Position numbers and translations under genes: made by a program. A stretch of DNA of 64,000 nucleotides from Roseovarius sp. A-2 (GTDB taxonomy: Bacteria; Pseudomonadota; Alphaproteobacteria; Rhodobacterales; Rhodobacteraceae), in contig NZ_BDIY01000009.1 in assembly GCF_002072155.1 (NCBI RefSeq), positions 62,001 through 126,000 on the forward strand. The letters run 5' to 3'. This document shows, in pieces, positions 9,291 to 18,949 of this stretch (within the stretch, counting starts at the first letter, position 1; every line of letters begins with the position of its first letter). The notes beneath the pieces were generated by a model. That model was not told the DNA's origin. It was given only the letters and a program-made list of their open reading frames with translations, and ran no database searches.

Positions 9291-9300
9291 TATTGCAATA
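9291..9300. promoter_or_regulatory. Palindrome TATTGCAATA upstream of ccr
   Basis: This perfect ten-base palindrome lies 74 bases before the ccr start, in an AT-rich intergenic stretch. Upstream of ecm there is TTGCGCAA (7649-7656). Both are TTGC/GCAA-type dyads, the half-sites preferred by RamB/PccR-type short-chain acyl-CoA regulators. The link to a regulator is an inference. Confidence 0.3.
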
Positions 9301-9373
9301 TTACTTATTCCTCAGTACCCCAAGGTCAGAGCGCCGCGATTCTGCGCTGCGGCAGAGATCACAGGAGGCTAGC

Positions 9374-10663
9374 ATGGCTTTGGATAACGAAACGGGCATC
9401 GCGCCCTATGACGCACCGGAAAAGGACCTTTACGAGGTCGGTGAAATGCCCCCGCTCGGCTATGTGCCCAAGCATATGTATGCCTGGGCGATCCGCCGCG
9501 AACGGCATGGCGAGCCGGAAACCTCATTCCAGCAAGAGGTGGTCGATACATGGGAGATCGACAGCCACGAGGTGCTGGTTCTGGTGATGGCGGCGGGCGT
9601 CAACTATAACGGCGTCTGGGCTGGTCTCGGGCAGCCGATCAGCCCGTTTGACGGCCACGGCGCGGACTATCACATCGCCGGATCCGACGCGGCGGGCATC
9701 GTCTGGAAAGTGGGCGAGAAGGTCAAGCGCTGGAAGGTCGGCGACGAGGTAGTGATCCATTGCAATCAAGACGATGGCGACGACGAAGAGTGCAACGGCG
9801 GCGACCCGATGTTCTCGCCCACGCAGCGGATCTGGGGTTACGAGACGCCGGACGGCTCGTTCTCGCAATTCACCCGCGTGCAGGCGCAGCAGTTGATGCC
9901 GCGCCCCAAGCACCTGACATGGGAGGAAAGTGCCTGCTACACGCTGACGCTCGCCACCGCCTACCGGATGCTCTTCGGTCACGCGCCGCATGACCTCAAG
10001 CCGGGGCAGAACGTGCTCGTGTGGGGTGCCTCGGGTGGCCTCGGCTCCTATGCGATCCAACTTGCCAATACCGCCGGGGCAAATGCCATCGGCGTCATCT
10101 CGGACGAGAGCAAGCGGCAGTTCGTTCTGGACCAGGGTGCCAAGGGCGTCATCAATCGCAAGGAGTTCAACTGCTGGGGTCAGCTGCCCAAGGTGAACAC
10201 GCCGGAATACAATGAATGGCTCAAGGAAGCGCGGAAATTCGGCAAGGCAATCTGGGACATCACCGGCAAGGGCGTCAGCGTCGACATGGTGTTCGAGCAT
10301 CCCGGCGAGGCGACCTTTCCAGTTTCGTCGCTCGTGTGCAAGAAGGGCGGCATGGTGGTGATCTGTGCGGGCACCAGCGGGTTCAACTGCACCTTCGACG
10401 TGCGCTACATGTGGATGCACCAGAAGCGCCTGCAAGGCAGCCACTTCGCCCATCTCAAGCAGGCGGCGGCGGCCAACAAGCTGATGGTCGAGCGGCGGCT
10501 CGATCCCTGCATGTCCGAGGTGTTCCCTTGGAACGAGATTCCGCAGGCGCATACCAAGATGCTGAACAACGAACACAAGCCCGGAAATATGGCGGTGCTG
10601 GTTCAGGCCCCGCGCACCGGGCTGCGCACGGTCGAGGACGTGATCGAGGCCGGTCGGGGCTAA
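9374..10663 (+). CDS. ccr: Crotonyl-CoA carboxylase/reductase
   Basis: This is the key enzyme of the ethylmalonyl-CoA pathway: reductive carboxylation of crotonyl-CoA with NADPH and CO2 to (2S)-ethylmalonyl-CoA. The protein is a 429 aa medium-chain dehydrogenase/reductase. Its nucleotide loop WGASGGLGSYA is near residues 216-226, and the long insertion HCNQDDGDDEECNGGDPMFS is characteristic of Ccr. The ATG at 9374 follows ACAGGAGG; upstream in-frame codons belong to noncoding sequence. It works with Ecm encoded at 5627-7627. A strong terminator follows at 10683. Confidence 0.95.
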   Translation: MALDNETGIAPYDAPEKDLYEVGEMPPLGYVPKHMYAWAIRRERHGEPETSFQQEVVDTWEIDSHEVLVLVMAAGVNYNGVWAGLGQPISPFDGHGADYHIAGSDAAGIVWKVGEKVKRWKVGDEVVIHCNQDDGDDEECNGGDPMFSPTQRIWGYETPDGSFSQFTRVQAQQLMPRPKHLTWEESACYTLTLATAYRMLFGHAPHDLKPGQNVLVWGASGGLGSYAIQLANTAGANAIGVISDESKRQFVLDQGAKGVINRKEFNCWGQLPKVNTPEYNEWLKEARKFGKAIWDITGKGVSVDMVFEHPGEATFPVSSLVCKKGGMVVICAGTSGFNCTFDVRYMWMHQKRLQGSHFAHLKQAAAANKLMVERRLDPCMSEVFPWNEIPQAHTKMLNNEHKPGNMAVLVQAPRTGLRTVEDVIEAGRG

Positions 10664-10682
10664 GCATCCCCACCGCCAATGA

Positions 10683-10719
10683 AAAGGCCCGCGGGAGGTG
10701 TCCACCGCGGGCCTTTTTT
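10683..10719. terminator. Bidirectional Rho-independent terminator between ccr and ppaC
   Basis: A perfect 12-base stem (10683-10694 with 10705-10716), AAAGGCCCGCGG pairing with CCGCGGGCCTTT, has a ten-base loop and a T-run on both strands. It lies between two converging genes and can end both transcripts. Confidence 0.85.
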
Positions 10720-10735
10720 GTGGGTCGTTCTGACC

Positions 10736-11656
10736 TCAGAGCGCGAGATTGGGGATGATCTGCTTTTTGCGGGACATCACGCCGGGCAGCACCACGGCAT
10801 CGCCCGCCACGCTCGCGCCAAAGCTTTTCTCGGCCAAGGTCTTGACCAGATCGTTCGGCACCAGCAGCGTCGCCTCTTCATTCAGGATATCCACCACGAA
10901 CAAGAGCACCTGATCGACGCCATCCTCGGCAGCGACGGTGGTCATGCTGTCCATCAGGCTCGTCTTGCGGTCGAGCACAGTGGCGGGGGCGGTCGTCTCA
11001 AGCACGCTGACGCGGAATTTCTTGCCGCCGACCGCGTATTCCTTGGAATCCATTCGCAGCAGTTCGGCGTCGGAAAAGGCCGACACGTCGGATTTCGCGG
11101 CAAACATCTCGGCGGCATAATCGGGGATTGAAATCCCGAGATCGGCGGCGAGGCGCTCGGCCACGGCGCGGTCATGGTCGGTCGTGGTGGGCGAGCGGAA
11201 TTCCAGCGTGTCGCTGAGGATGCAGGTCAGTGCCGCGCCCTTGGCCCAGTCGGGCATCTTCGCGGCATCGTCGCCCATCAGGTCGACCATGATCGTCGCG
11301 GTGCACGCGAGCGGGCGGATGGTGATGTCGATCGGACCCTTGGTTTCCAGGCCGCCGACCAGCTTGTGATGGTCGATGATCGCCTGCACGTCGGCGCCGT
11401 TGATATTGGCGGGCAGTTCAGCCGGGTTGTTGGTGTCCACCACGACGCAAGCCTGACCGTCCTCGACATTCGAGATGATGCGCGGCTTGGGCAGGTCCCA
11501 TTTGGTCAGCAGGAAGGCGGCTTCGGTGTTCGGCTCGCCCAGCAGGACGGCCTCGGCGTCGCCGCCTTTCAACTCGTTGAGATACCACGCCCAGAGGATG
11601 GGCGATCCGGTGGAATCGGTGTCGGGGGATTTGTGGCCGAAAACAAGGGTGGTCAT
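10736..11656 (-). CDS. ppaC: Manganese-dependent (family II) inorganic pyrophosphatase
   Basis: This cytoplasmic enzyme hydrolyses pyrophosphate to two phosphates and so drives biosynthetic reactions. It is a DHH-superfamily protein of 306 aa with metal-binding motifs GHKSPDTDS near the N-terminus, VVVDTNN, and the hallmark DHH (AIIDHHK). An SRKKQ-like substrate-binding motif (MSRKKQIIP) is close to the C-terminus. I chose ATG 11656 because the family begins at this point; the longer frame to 11857 runs through a repeat region. It is convergent with ccr. Confidence 0.92.
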   Translation of the reverse strand: MTTLVFGHKSPDTDSTGSPILWAWYLNELKGGDAEAVLLGEPNTEAAFLLTKWDLPKPRIISNVEDGQACVVVDTNNPAELPANINGADVQAIIDHHKLVGGLETKGPIDITIRPLACTATIMVDLMGDDAAKMPDWAKGAALTCILSDTLEFRSPTTTDHDRAVAERLAADLGISIPDYAAEMFAAKSDVSAFSDAELLRMDSKEYAVGGKKFRVSVLETTAPATVLDRKTSLMDSMTTVAAEDGVDQVLLFVVDILNEEATLLVPNDLVKTLAEKSFGASVAGDAVVLPGVMSRKKQIIPNLAL

Positions 11657-11762
11657 GATGCGTGTCCTTAATGATCGTGAAAGGCTTCGGCGCGCCTTAT
11701 AGGCGTGCGCGCGAGGTTTGTCACCCATTGATGCTGCACTGCGGCAATCGAGGCGCTCCGCC

Positions 11763-11827
11763 GTCACCCTCGGATTTGATCCGAGGGTCTCTGGCGGCGG
11801 AGATCCACTGGTCAAGCCAGAGGATGA
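11763..11827. repeat. REP-like palindromic repeat, copy B (degenerate)
   Basis: The arms around 11763-11792 and 11800-11827 are imperfect inverted copies carrying CGTCACCCTCGGATTTGATC-type sequence and its complement. They are related to copy A at 7761-7814. A nested stem-loop follows: GGTCATGCC (11871-11879) pairs with GGCATGACC (11894-11902) around a GGCATGCC palindrome. The whole 11657-12057 stretch has no convincing gene. Confidence 0.55.
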
Positions 11828-12057
11828 CGGGCAGAGAGGCACAGGCGAGTCGATCACAGCAGGTAGGGCGGGTCATGCCACAGGCATGCCTCGGGCATGA
11901 CCACTGCGCGGCGGTGCCTGCGGCACCTCGATTCCGCGCATTGGTGCCAGATGCGAAAGTCCGCTTCCAGACCAGATCCCGACCTTGGATTACAGCTCGG
12001 GCACGGGCGAAATTGAACGCCTTGATCCGATGGTGAGGATTTTCGCGCCCATGGGTG

Positions 12058-12086
12058 TTGACTCGGCTATGCGCGATCCCTACCTA
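12058..12086 (+). promoter_or_regulatory. Probable groES promoter
   Basis: TTGACT (12058-12063) is followed after 17 bases by TACCTA (12081-12086), just upstream of the CIRCE element. The -35 box is good and the -10 box is weak. The position next to CIRCE is the main support. Confidence 0.45.
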
Positions 12087-12093
12087 TGCGCCG

Positions 12094-12120
12094 TTAGCAC
12101 TGACCCAAGGGGAGTGCTAA
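12094..12120. promoter_or_regulatory. CIRCE operator (HrcA site) upstream of groES
   Basis: TTAGCACTG, nine bases, then GAGTGCTAA: this matches the CIRCE consensus TTAGCACTC-N9-GAGTGCTAA with one mismatch. The heat-shock repressor HrcA binds this element. It lies 55 bases upstream of groES, so groESL is expected to be under HrcA control. Confidence 0.92.
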
Positions 12121-12174
12121 CGATCCCCGAGTAGGGATCAATAGGGAGTAACTTTGAGCCAAGGAGCCTCAGAG

Positions 12175-12486
12175 ATGGCATTTAAACCGCTGCATGACCG
12201 CGTGCTTGTCCGCCGCGTTGAAAGCGAAGAGAAAACCGCCGGGGGCCTGATCATCCCCGAGACCGCCAAGGAAAAGCCCCAGCAGGGCCAGGTGGTTTCC
12301 GTCGGTGACGGCGCGCGCAAGGACAATGGCGAGCTGATCGAGATGGCCGTGAAGGCTGGCGACACCATTCTGTTCGGCAAATGGTCCGGGACCGAAGTCA
12401 CGATCGACGGCGAAGAGCTGCTGATCATGAAAGAAAGCGACATTCTGGGCATCATCGACGCTGATCAGGCCGCCAAGGCCGCCTGA
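12175..12486 (+). CDS. groS: Co-chaperonin GroES
   Basis: This is the 103 aa heptameric lid of the GroEL folding chamber. The mobile loop is visible ([12 protein letters not shown], about residues 18-29), followed by the beta-barrel core with the FGKWSGTEV block. The start is the ATG at 12175 behind AAGGAG; an in-frame upstream codon at 12154 would add seven residues not seen in the family. It heads the groES-groEL operon under CIRCE control, and groEL begins 51 bases downstream. Confidence 0.96.
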   Translation: MAFKPLHDRVLVRRVESEEKTAGGLIIPETAKEKPQQGQVVSVGDGARKDNGELIEMAVKAGDTILFGKWSGTEVTIDGEELLIMKESDILGIIDADQAAKAA

Positions 12487-12504
12487 ACGCCGCGATTCGT
12501 CTGA

Positions 12505-14181
<1,677 letters not shown>

Positions 14182-14209
14182 ATCATCCCCCCGGCCTTTA
14201 CAGCCAAGG

Positions 14210-14238
14210 AAAGGGTCGCGCGGTGCGCGGCCCTTTTG
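14210..14238 (+). terminator. Rho-independent terminator after groEL
   Basis: The arms AAAGGGTCGCGC (14210-14221) and GCGCGGCCCTTT (14225-14236) pair with one wobble across a three-base loop, and the stem ends in TTTT. It lies 28 bases past the groEL stop. Confidence 0.8.
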
Positions 14239-14287
14239 CGTTGAAGGTCGTGGTTTTGAGTATTTCTGGAAAGATGAAGAGGTGGCG

Positions 14288-15142
14288 TCAGCCTTCTTCG
14301 GCCAGAAGTGCGCGCAACCCGTGGCGATAATCGGGATGGATCAGGCGTAGGCCCAGATCCTCCTTGATCCGTCGGTTCGAGACACGTTTCGATTCCGCGT
14401 AAAAGGAGCGCGCCATCGGGCTCATTTCGGCATCCTCGAAGGGGATCGCTTCGGGCACGGCCACGCCCAGCAATTCGGCAGCATGGGCGATGACGTCCTG
14501 CGGCGGGGCCGGGTCGTCATCGCAGATGTTGTAGGCGCTGCCGGGAGACGGCGAGGTGAACGAAGCCTCCAGCGCCTGCGCGATATCGTCGACATGGATG
14601 CGGCTGAACACCTGCCCCGACTTTATGATGCGCCGCGCGTTGCCCTGCCGCACCTTTTCAAACGGGCCGCGCCCGGGGCCGTAAATGCCCGCAAGGCGAA
14701 AGATATGCAGCGGCAGGCCGGGGATCGCCTGCCATTCGGCCTCGGCCTTGACGCGCAGTTGGCCGCGCTTGGTGGAGGGGGTGAGGGGCGTGTCCTCATT
14801 CACCCATCCCCCCTGATGATCGCCATAGACCCCGGTGGTCGAGAGGTATCCGGCCCATGTGAGGTGCTGCGCGATGGCGGCGATCTCCTCGCGCCAGCGC
14901 GCCAGAACCGGGTCACCCGCCTCGGACGGGCCTGCGGAACTCAGCAGATGGGTGGCCTCGTGCAGGGCGGCTGTCAGATCGTCCCCATCCCACAGAACCG
15001 GGATGACCCCCTCAGCGCGCAAGACCTCTGCCTTGTCGGCATCGCGGGTGGTGCCATAGATGCGCCAGCCCTGCGGCAAGAGCCGCGCAGCGAGGGCGCG
15101 GGCGCAATAGCCGTGGCCGAAGGAGAAAAGAACCTTGTTCAT
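14288..15142 (-). CDS. NAD(P)-dependent epimerase/dehydratase-like protein (SDR, YeeZ type)
   Basis: This 284 aa extended short-chain dehydrogenase begins MNKVLFSFGHGYCARALAA, in which FGHGYCA replaces the usual G-x-x-G-x-x-G nucleotide loop. The Ser/Thr-Tyr block STTGVYGDHQGG near residues 105-116 corresponds to the catalytic Tyr region. The substrate is unknown. An ATG two codons earlier (15148) is an alternative start; neither has a strong ribosome site. The 5' end faces the divergent lytic transglycosylase gene. Confidence 0.75.
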   Translation of the reverse strand: MNKVLFSFGHGYCARALAARLLPQGWRIYGTTRDADKAEVLRAEGVIPVLWDGDDLTAALHEATHLLSSAGPSEAGDPVLARWREEIAAIAQHLTWAGYLSTTGVYGDHQGGWVNEDTPLTPSTKRGQLRVKAEAEWQAIPGLPLHIFRLAGIYGPGRGPFEKVRQGNARRIIKSGQVFSRIHVDDIAQALEASFTSPSPGSAYNICDDDPAPPQDVIAHAAELLGVAVPEAIPFEDAEMSPMARSFYAESKRVSNRRIKEDLGLRLIHPDYRHGLRALLAEEG

Positions 15143-15259
15143 GCCCATTACATGGCGCGCGCCATCCGGAATGGCAAGGTTTCGCCGGTGTCGGGTGAAG
15201 CCTCTGGTATGGCGCGGCGCGCGCAGGCATTGTTCTCGCAAACCCATACCGGAGCCGCC

Positions 15260-15739
15260 ATGCCCCCTCCCACGCGCCGCCTTGTCCTCGGCCTCCTCCT
15301 CGCAGCCCCGCTCGCCGCCTGCGCCACACCGCAGGAGGTCAGCCGCAGCGCCCCCTCCGAGCTGCCGCTTCATCCCAACGAGACACCGGAGCTGCGCCAC
15401 CTGATCAACCGCTACGCCGATCACTACGAGCTGCCGCGCCGCCTCGTGCACCGGCTTGCGATCCGCGAGAGCTCGCACCGCCCCTGGGCGCGCAACGGGC
15501 CGTATTACGGCCTCTTGCAAATCCTGCCACAGACCGCGCACACCATGGGCCATCGCGGCCCGCCCGAGGCGTTGCTGGATGCTGAAACCAACCTGAAATA
15601 CGGCCTCAAATACCTGCGCGGCGCCTATCTGGTGGCCGACGGTGACCCGGATGAGGCCATCGGCTGGTACGCGCGCGGCTATTACTACGAGGCCAAGCGC
15701 AAGGGGCTGCTGGTCGAGACCGGTCTGCGCCCGGCCTGA
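15260..15739 (+). CDS. Lytic transglycosylase-like lipoprotein (SLT domain)
   Basis: This 159 aa predicted lipoprotein probably cleaves peptidoglycan glycan strands. The signal sequence ends in the lipobox LAAC (Cys21). The SLT core follows: the catalytic Glu is probably Glu70 in IRESSH, followed by YYGLLQILPQTA and a NLKYGLKYL block. The domain is short but has the usual motif order. GGAG precedes ATG 15260 by five bases. It is divergent from the SDR gene and convergent with tdh, four bases separating the two ends. Confidence 0.85.
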   Translation: MPPPTRRLVLGLLLAAPLAACATPQEVSRSAPSELPLHPNETPELRHLINRYADHYELPRRLVHRLAIRESSHRPWARNGPYYGLLQILPQTAHTMGHRGPPEALLDAETNLKYGLKYLRGAYLVADGDPDEAIGWYARGYYYEAKRKGLLVETGLRPA

Positions 15740-15743
15740 CGCC

Positions 15744-16778
15744 TCACCAATCCATCACCACCTTGCCGGAATTGCCCGAGATCATCGCGGCAAACCCGGC
15801 CTCGAAATCGTCGATCCCGATCCGGTGGGTGATCAGCCCGCGCACATCGAGACCGGACTGCACAAGTGCTATCATCTTGTACCAGGTCTCGAACATCTCG
15901 CGGCCGTAGATACCCTTGATATGCAGCATCTTGAAGATCACCGCGTTCCAATCCACCGCGAATTCCGTAGGGGCAATGCCCAAGAGCGCGACCTTCCCGC
16001 CATTGTTCATCCGCGCGATCATCTGCTGCATCGCCGCCGAGGCCCCCGACATCTCCAGCCCTACGTCGAACCCCTCGGTCATACCGATCTCGTCCATCAC
16101 GTCGCGCAACTGCCGATTGCCCACATCGACCACATGCTGCACCCCCATCCGGCGCGCCAGATCGAGCCGGTAAGGGTTGATATCGGTGATCACCACCTTG
16201 CGCGCCCCCGCCTTCTGCGCCACCAGCGCGCCCATGATCCCGATCGGTCCGGCACCTGTTACCAGCACATCCTCCCCCACCAGATCGAAACTCAGCGCGG
16301 TATGCACCGCATTGCCGAAGGGATCAAAAATCGCCGCGACCTCGTCGGGGATGTCCTCGGGAATAGGCACCACGTTCATTTCGGGAATACAGACATATTC
16401 GGCAAAACTTCCGGGCCGGTTCACCCCCACACCCTTGGTATTGCGGCACAGATGCCCCCGCCCCGCGCGGCAGTTGCGGCACGCCCCACAGACGATATGC
16501 CCCTCGCCCGAAACGCGCTGCCCGATCTGGTATTTCACCGCCGCAGCCCCGCAATCGACGATCTCGCCGACGAATTCATGCCCAACCACCATCGGCACCG
16601 GCACCGTCTTGGCGCTGAATTCATCCCATTTCCAGATATGCACATCGGTGCCGCAAATCGCAGATTTCTTCACCTTGATCAGCACATCCGTCGGCCCCGG
16701 CTCGGGCACCGGGACGTATTCCATCCACAGCCCCGGCTCGGGGCGCGCCTTGACCAGCGCCTTCATCTCATTCCGCAT
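15744..16778 (-). CDS. tdh: L-threonine 3-dehydrogenase
   Basis: This enzyme oxidises L-threonine with NAD to 2-amino-3-ketobutyrate, which Kbl (17700-18896) then splits to glycine and acetyl-CoA. It is a zinc medium-chain dehydrogenase of 344 aa. The catalytic zinc ligands are Cys42, His67 and Glu68; the structural zinc cysteines are at 97, 100, 103 and 111. GGAGG lies seven bases before the ATG at 16778, inside the end of the upstream gene. The 11-base overlap with the cysteine-synthase-like gene suggests translational coupling. Confidence 0.93.
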   Translation of the reverse strand: MRNEMKALVKARPEPGLWMEYVPVPEPGPTDVLIKVKKSAICGTDVHIWKWDEFSAKTVPVPMVVGHEFVGEIVDCGAAAVKYQIGQRVSGEGHIVCGACRNCRAGRGHLCRNTKGVGVNRPGSFAEYVCIPEMNVVPIPEDIPDEVAAIFDPFGNAVHTALSFDLVGEDVLVTGAGPIGIMGALVAQKAGARKVVITDINPYRLDLARRMGVQHVVDVGNRQLRDVMDEIGMTEGFDVGLEMSGASAAMQQMIARMNNGGKVALLGIAPTEFAVDWNAVIFKMLHIKGIYGREMFETWYKMIALVQSGLDVRGLITHRIGIDDFEAGFAAMISGNSGKVVMDW

Positions 16779-17703
16779 TGCCCTGCCTCCACAAATCGGT
16801 GCTCAGATATTTCAAACCACTGTCGCAAACCACGAAGGTGACACAGCCACCCCGCTCCGGCCCCCGCAACAGCCCGATCGCCGCCGCCAGATTGGCCCCG
16901 GCAGAGTAACCGCCAAAAATTCCCTCGGTCCGGGCCAGCAGCCGCGCATGCTCCGCCGCCTCGGCTCCCGTGATCGTCACATCCCCCGCCAGATCGACCC
17001 CGCGCAGGTGCGTGAGGTCCGGCATCGAGTATCCACCGCCCTGTATCGGATGATCCGCCCGATCAGGATGCACCGCGTAACAGCGCACGCCAAGCGGCGC
17101 AAAGAACCGCGCCGCGCCGCCGATAGTGCCGCCAGAGCCGACGAAATCGCAGAACGCCGTCACCGTATGGCCCGACTGCTCCCAGATTTCGGGCGCGGTG
17201 CCGCGCGCGTGCGCTTCGGGGTTGCCCTCTCGCGCGAACTGATCCGCCCGAAACGCGGCACGGTCCGTCGTGATCCGCCGCGCCGCCTCCTCGACCAGCG
17301 CCAGATCCGCCCCCGACACCTCGCCGGGCTTTGCGCCCTCGGCTTGGCGAACCAGCACCACCTCCGCGCCAAGGCCGCGCATCATCCGCGCCCGCTCCTC
17401 GGAATTGCCAACGCTCATCACCGCGACAAAGGGATGCCCCAGCACCGCACAGACAATCGCCAGCCCGGTGCCCATGTTGCCCGAGGTCAGTTCGACCACC
17501 ACCTGCCCGTCGCTCAACTCGCCGCTCGCGCGCGCCGCCTCGATGATCGCCCGCGCCGCACGGTCCTTCTTGGAAAACCCGGGGGTAAGATAATCGAGCT
17601 TGGCCAGCAGACAGCCGTCCAGACCCAAAGCGGCACTGATCCGGCGTAACTCGACCAGCGGCGTGTCGCCAATCGCCTCGATCACCGACGGCAGCGGCGT
17701 CAT
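16768..17703 (-). CDS. Cysteine-synthase-family PLP enzyme in the threonine operon
   Basis: This 311 aa fold-type II PLP enzyme is related to O-acetylserine sulfhydrylase. The PLP Lys is probably Lys46 in FSKKDRAA, and the phosphate/substrate loop is TSGNMG at 73-78, both in the usual places. The motifs differ from classic CysK (Phe-Ser-Lys before the Lys, Met in the loop), so the substrate may not be O-acetylserine. The gene overlaps kbl by four bases and tdh by 11, so three genes form one coupled unit. A role in serine/threonine or sulfur amino-acid turnover is plausible but unproven. Confidence 0.8.
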   Translation of the reverse strand: MTPLPSVIEAIGDTPLVELRRISAALGLDGCLLAKLDYLTPGFSKKDRAARAIIEAARASGELSDGQVVVELTSGNMGTGLAIVCAVLGHPFVAVMSVGNSEERARMMRGLGAEVVLVRQAEGAKPGEVSGADLALVEEAARRITTDRAAFRADQFAREGNPEAHARGTAPEIWEQSGHTVTAFCDFVGSGGTIGGAARFFAPLGVRCYAVHPDRADHPIQGGGYSMPDLTHLRGVDLAGDVTITGAEAAEHARLLARTEGIFGGYSAGANLAAAIGLLRGPERGGCVTFVVCDSGLKYLSTDLWRQGNAE

Positions 17704-18896
17704 GCAATGACCCCCAACTCGCGCCCGACCGACTCAAAAGCATCAATCGCTCGGTCCAGCATGTCGCGGTTCAGCGCGGCACTCATCTGCGTGCGGATCC
17801 GGTCCTGTCCCTTCGGCACCACCGGGAAGGAAAACGCCGTCACGTAGACGCCCCGCGCGTTCAGCTTGGCTGCCATCGCCTGCGCCAGTTTCGGGTCGCG
17901 CAGCATCACCGGGATGATCGCGTGCTCACCGGGCAGCAACTCAAACCCCAGCGCGCCCATCCGCTCCCGAAAATACGCCGCATTCTCCCACAGTCGCGCC
18001 CGCAGCACCGCGCCGTCCTCCAGCATATCAAAGACCTTGAGCGACGCGCCTGCAATCACCGGTGCCAGCGTGTTGGAAAAGAGATAAGGCCGCGAGCGTT
18101 GCCTCAACCAGTCCACAACCCGCGCCGAGGCCGCCGTATACCCGCCCGAGGCCCCGCCCAGCGCCTTGCCCAGCGTGCCGGTCAGGATATCCACCCGGTC
18201 CATCACCCCGAAATGCTCAGGCGTGCCACGCCCTGTTGCACCCACGAACCCCGTGGCATGGCAATCATCCACCATCACCATGGCGTCATACCGCTCCGCC
18301 AGGTCACAGATCTCATCCAGGGGCGCGTAATACCCATCCATCGAGAACACGCCGTCAGTGGCGATCAGTCGATGTCGCGCCCCCGTCGCCTCCTGCAAAC
18401 ACCGCTCCAGATCCGCCATGTCGCGATTGCCGTAGCGATACCGCTGCGCCTTGCATAGCCGCACCCCGTCGATGATGCTCGCATGGTTGAGCGCATCCGA
18501 GATAATCGCATCCTCCGGCCCCAATATCGTCTCGAACAAACCGGTATTGGCATCAAACGCGGCAGCATAGAGGATCGCATCCTCTTGCCCCAAAAACCCG
18601 GCAATCCGCGCCTCCAGCGCCTTATGCTCTTCCTGCGTGCCGCAGATGAACCGGACGCTCGCCATGCCGAACCCGTAGCGGTCGAGCGCGTCATGCGCCG
18701 CCGCGATCACTTGGCGGTCATCCGCCAGCCCAAGGTAATTGTTGGCGCAAAGGTTCACCACCTCAGCCCCACCCGCAAGCCGCACCTCGCCGGATTGCAT
18801 CGAGGCGATCACCCGCTCAGTCTTGTAAAGCCCGTCCTCCCGCAGCCCATCCAGCCGCCCGGCCATATCCGCATCAAACCGATCCCGTGCCGTCAT
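17700..18896 (-). CDS. kbl: 2-Amino-3-ketobutyrate CoA ligase (glycine C-acetyltransferase)
   Basis: This enzyme cleaves 2-amino-3-ketobutyrate with CoA to glycine and acetyl-CoA, the second step of threonine degradation after Tdh. It is an alpha-oxoamine synthase-family PLP protein of 398 aa. The PLP Lys is in [14 protein letters not shown] (Lys244), with NNYLGLA near the N-terminus and VDDCHATGF in the PLP-binding Asp-x-x-His block. I chose ATG 18896 because the upstream in-frame ATG at 18908 itself precedes the GGAGGGG ribosome site. It is the first gene of the kbl / PLP enzyme / tdh unit. Confidence 0.94.
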   Translation of the reverse strand: MTARDRFDADMAGRLDGLREDGLYKTERVIASMQSGEVRLAGGAEVVNLCANNYLGLADDRQVIAAAHDALDRYGFGMASVRFICGTQEEHKALEARIAGFLGQEDAILYAAAFDANTGLFETILGPEDAIISDALNHASIIDGVRLCKAQRYRYGNRDMADLERCLQEATGARHRLIATDGVFSMDGYYAPLDEICDLAERYDAMVMVDDCHATGFVGATGRGTPEHFGVMDRVDILTGTLGKALGGASGGYTAASARVVDWLRQRSRPYLFSNTLAPVIAGASLKVFDMLEDGAVLRARLWENAAYFRERMGALGFELLPGEHAIIPVMLRDPKLAQAMAAKLNARGVYVTAFSFPVVPKGQDRIRTQMSAALNRDMLDRAIDAFESVGRELGVIA

Positions 18897-18949
18897 GATC
18901 CCCTCCAATTCACCGTTCCCGAAATCCTCCGGGGCGTGCGCCGCCTCTT

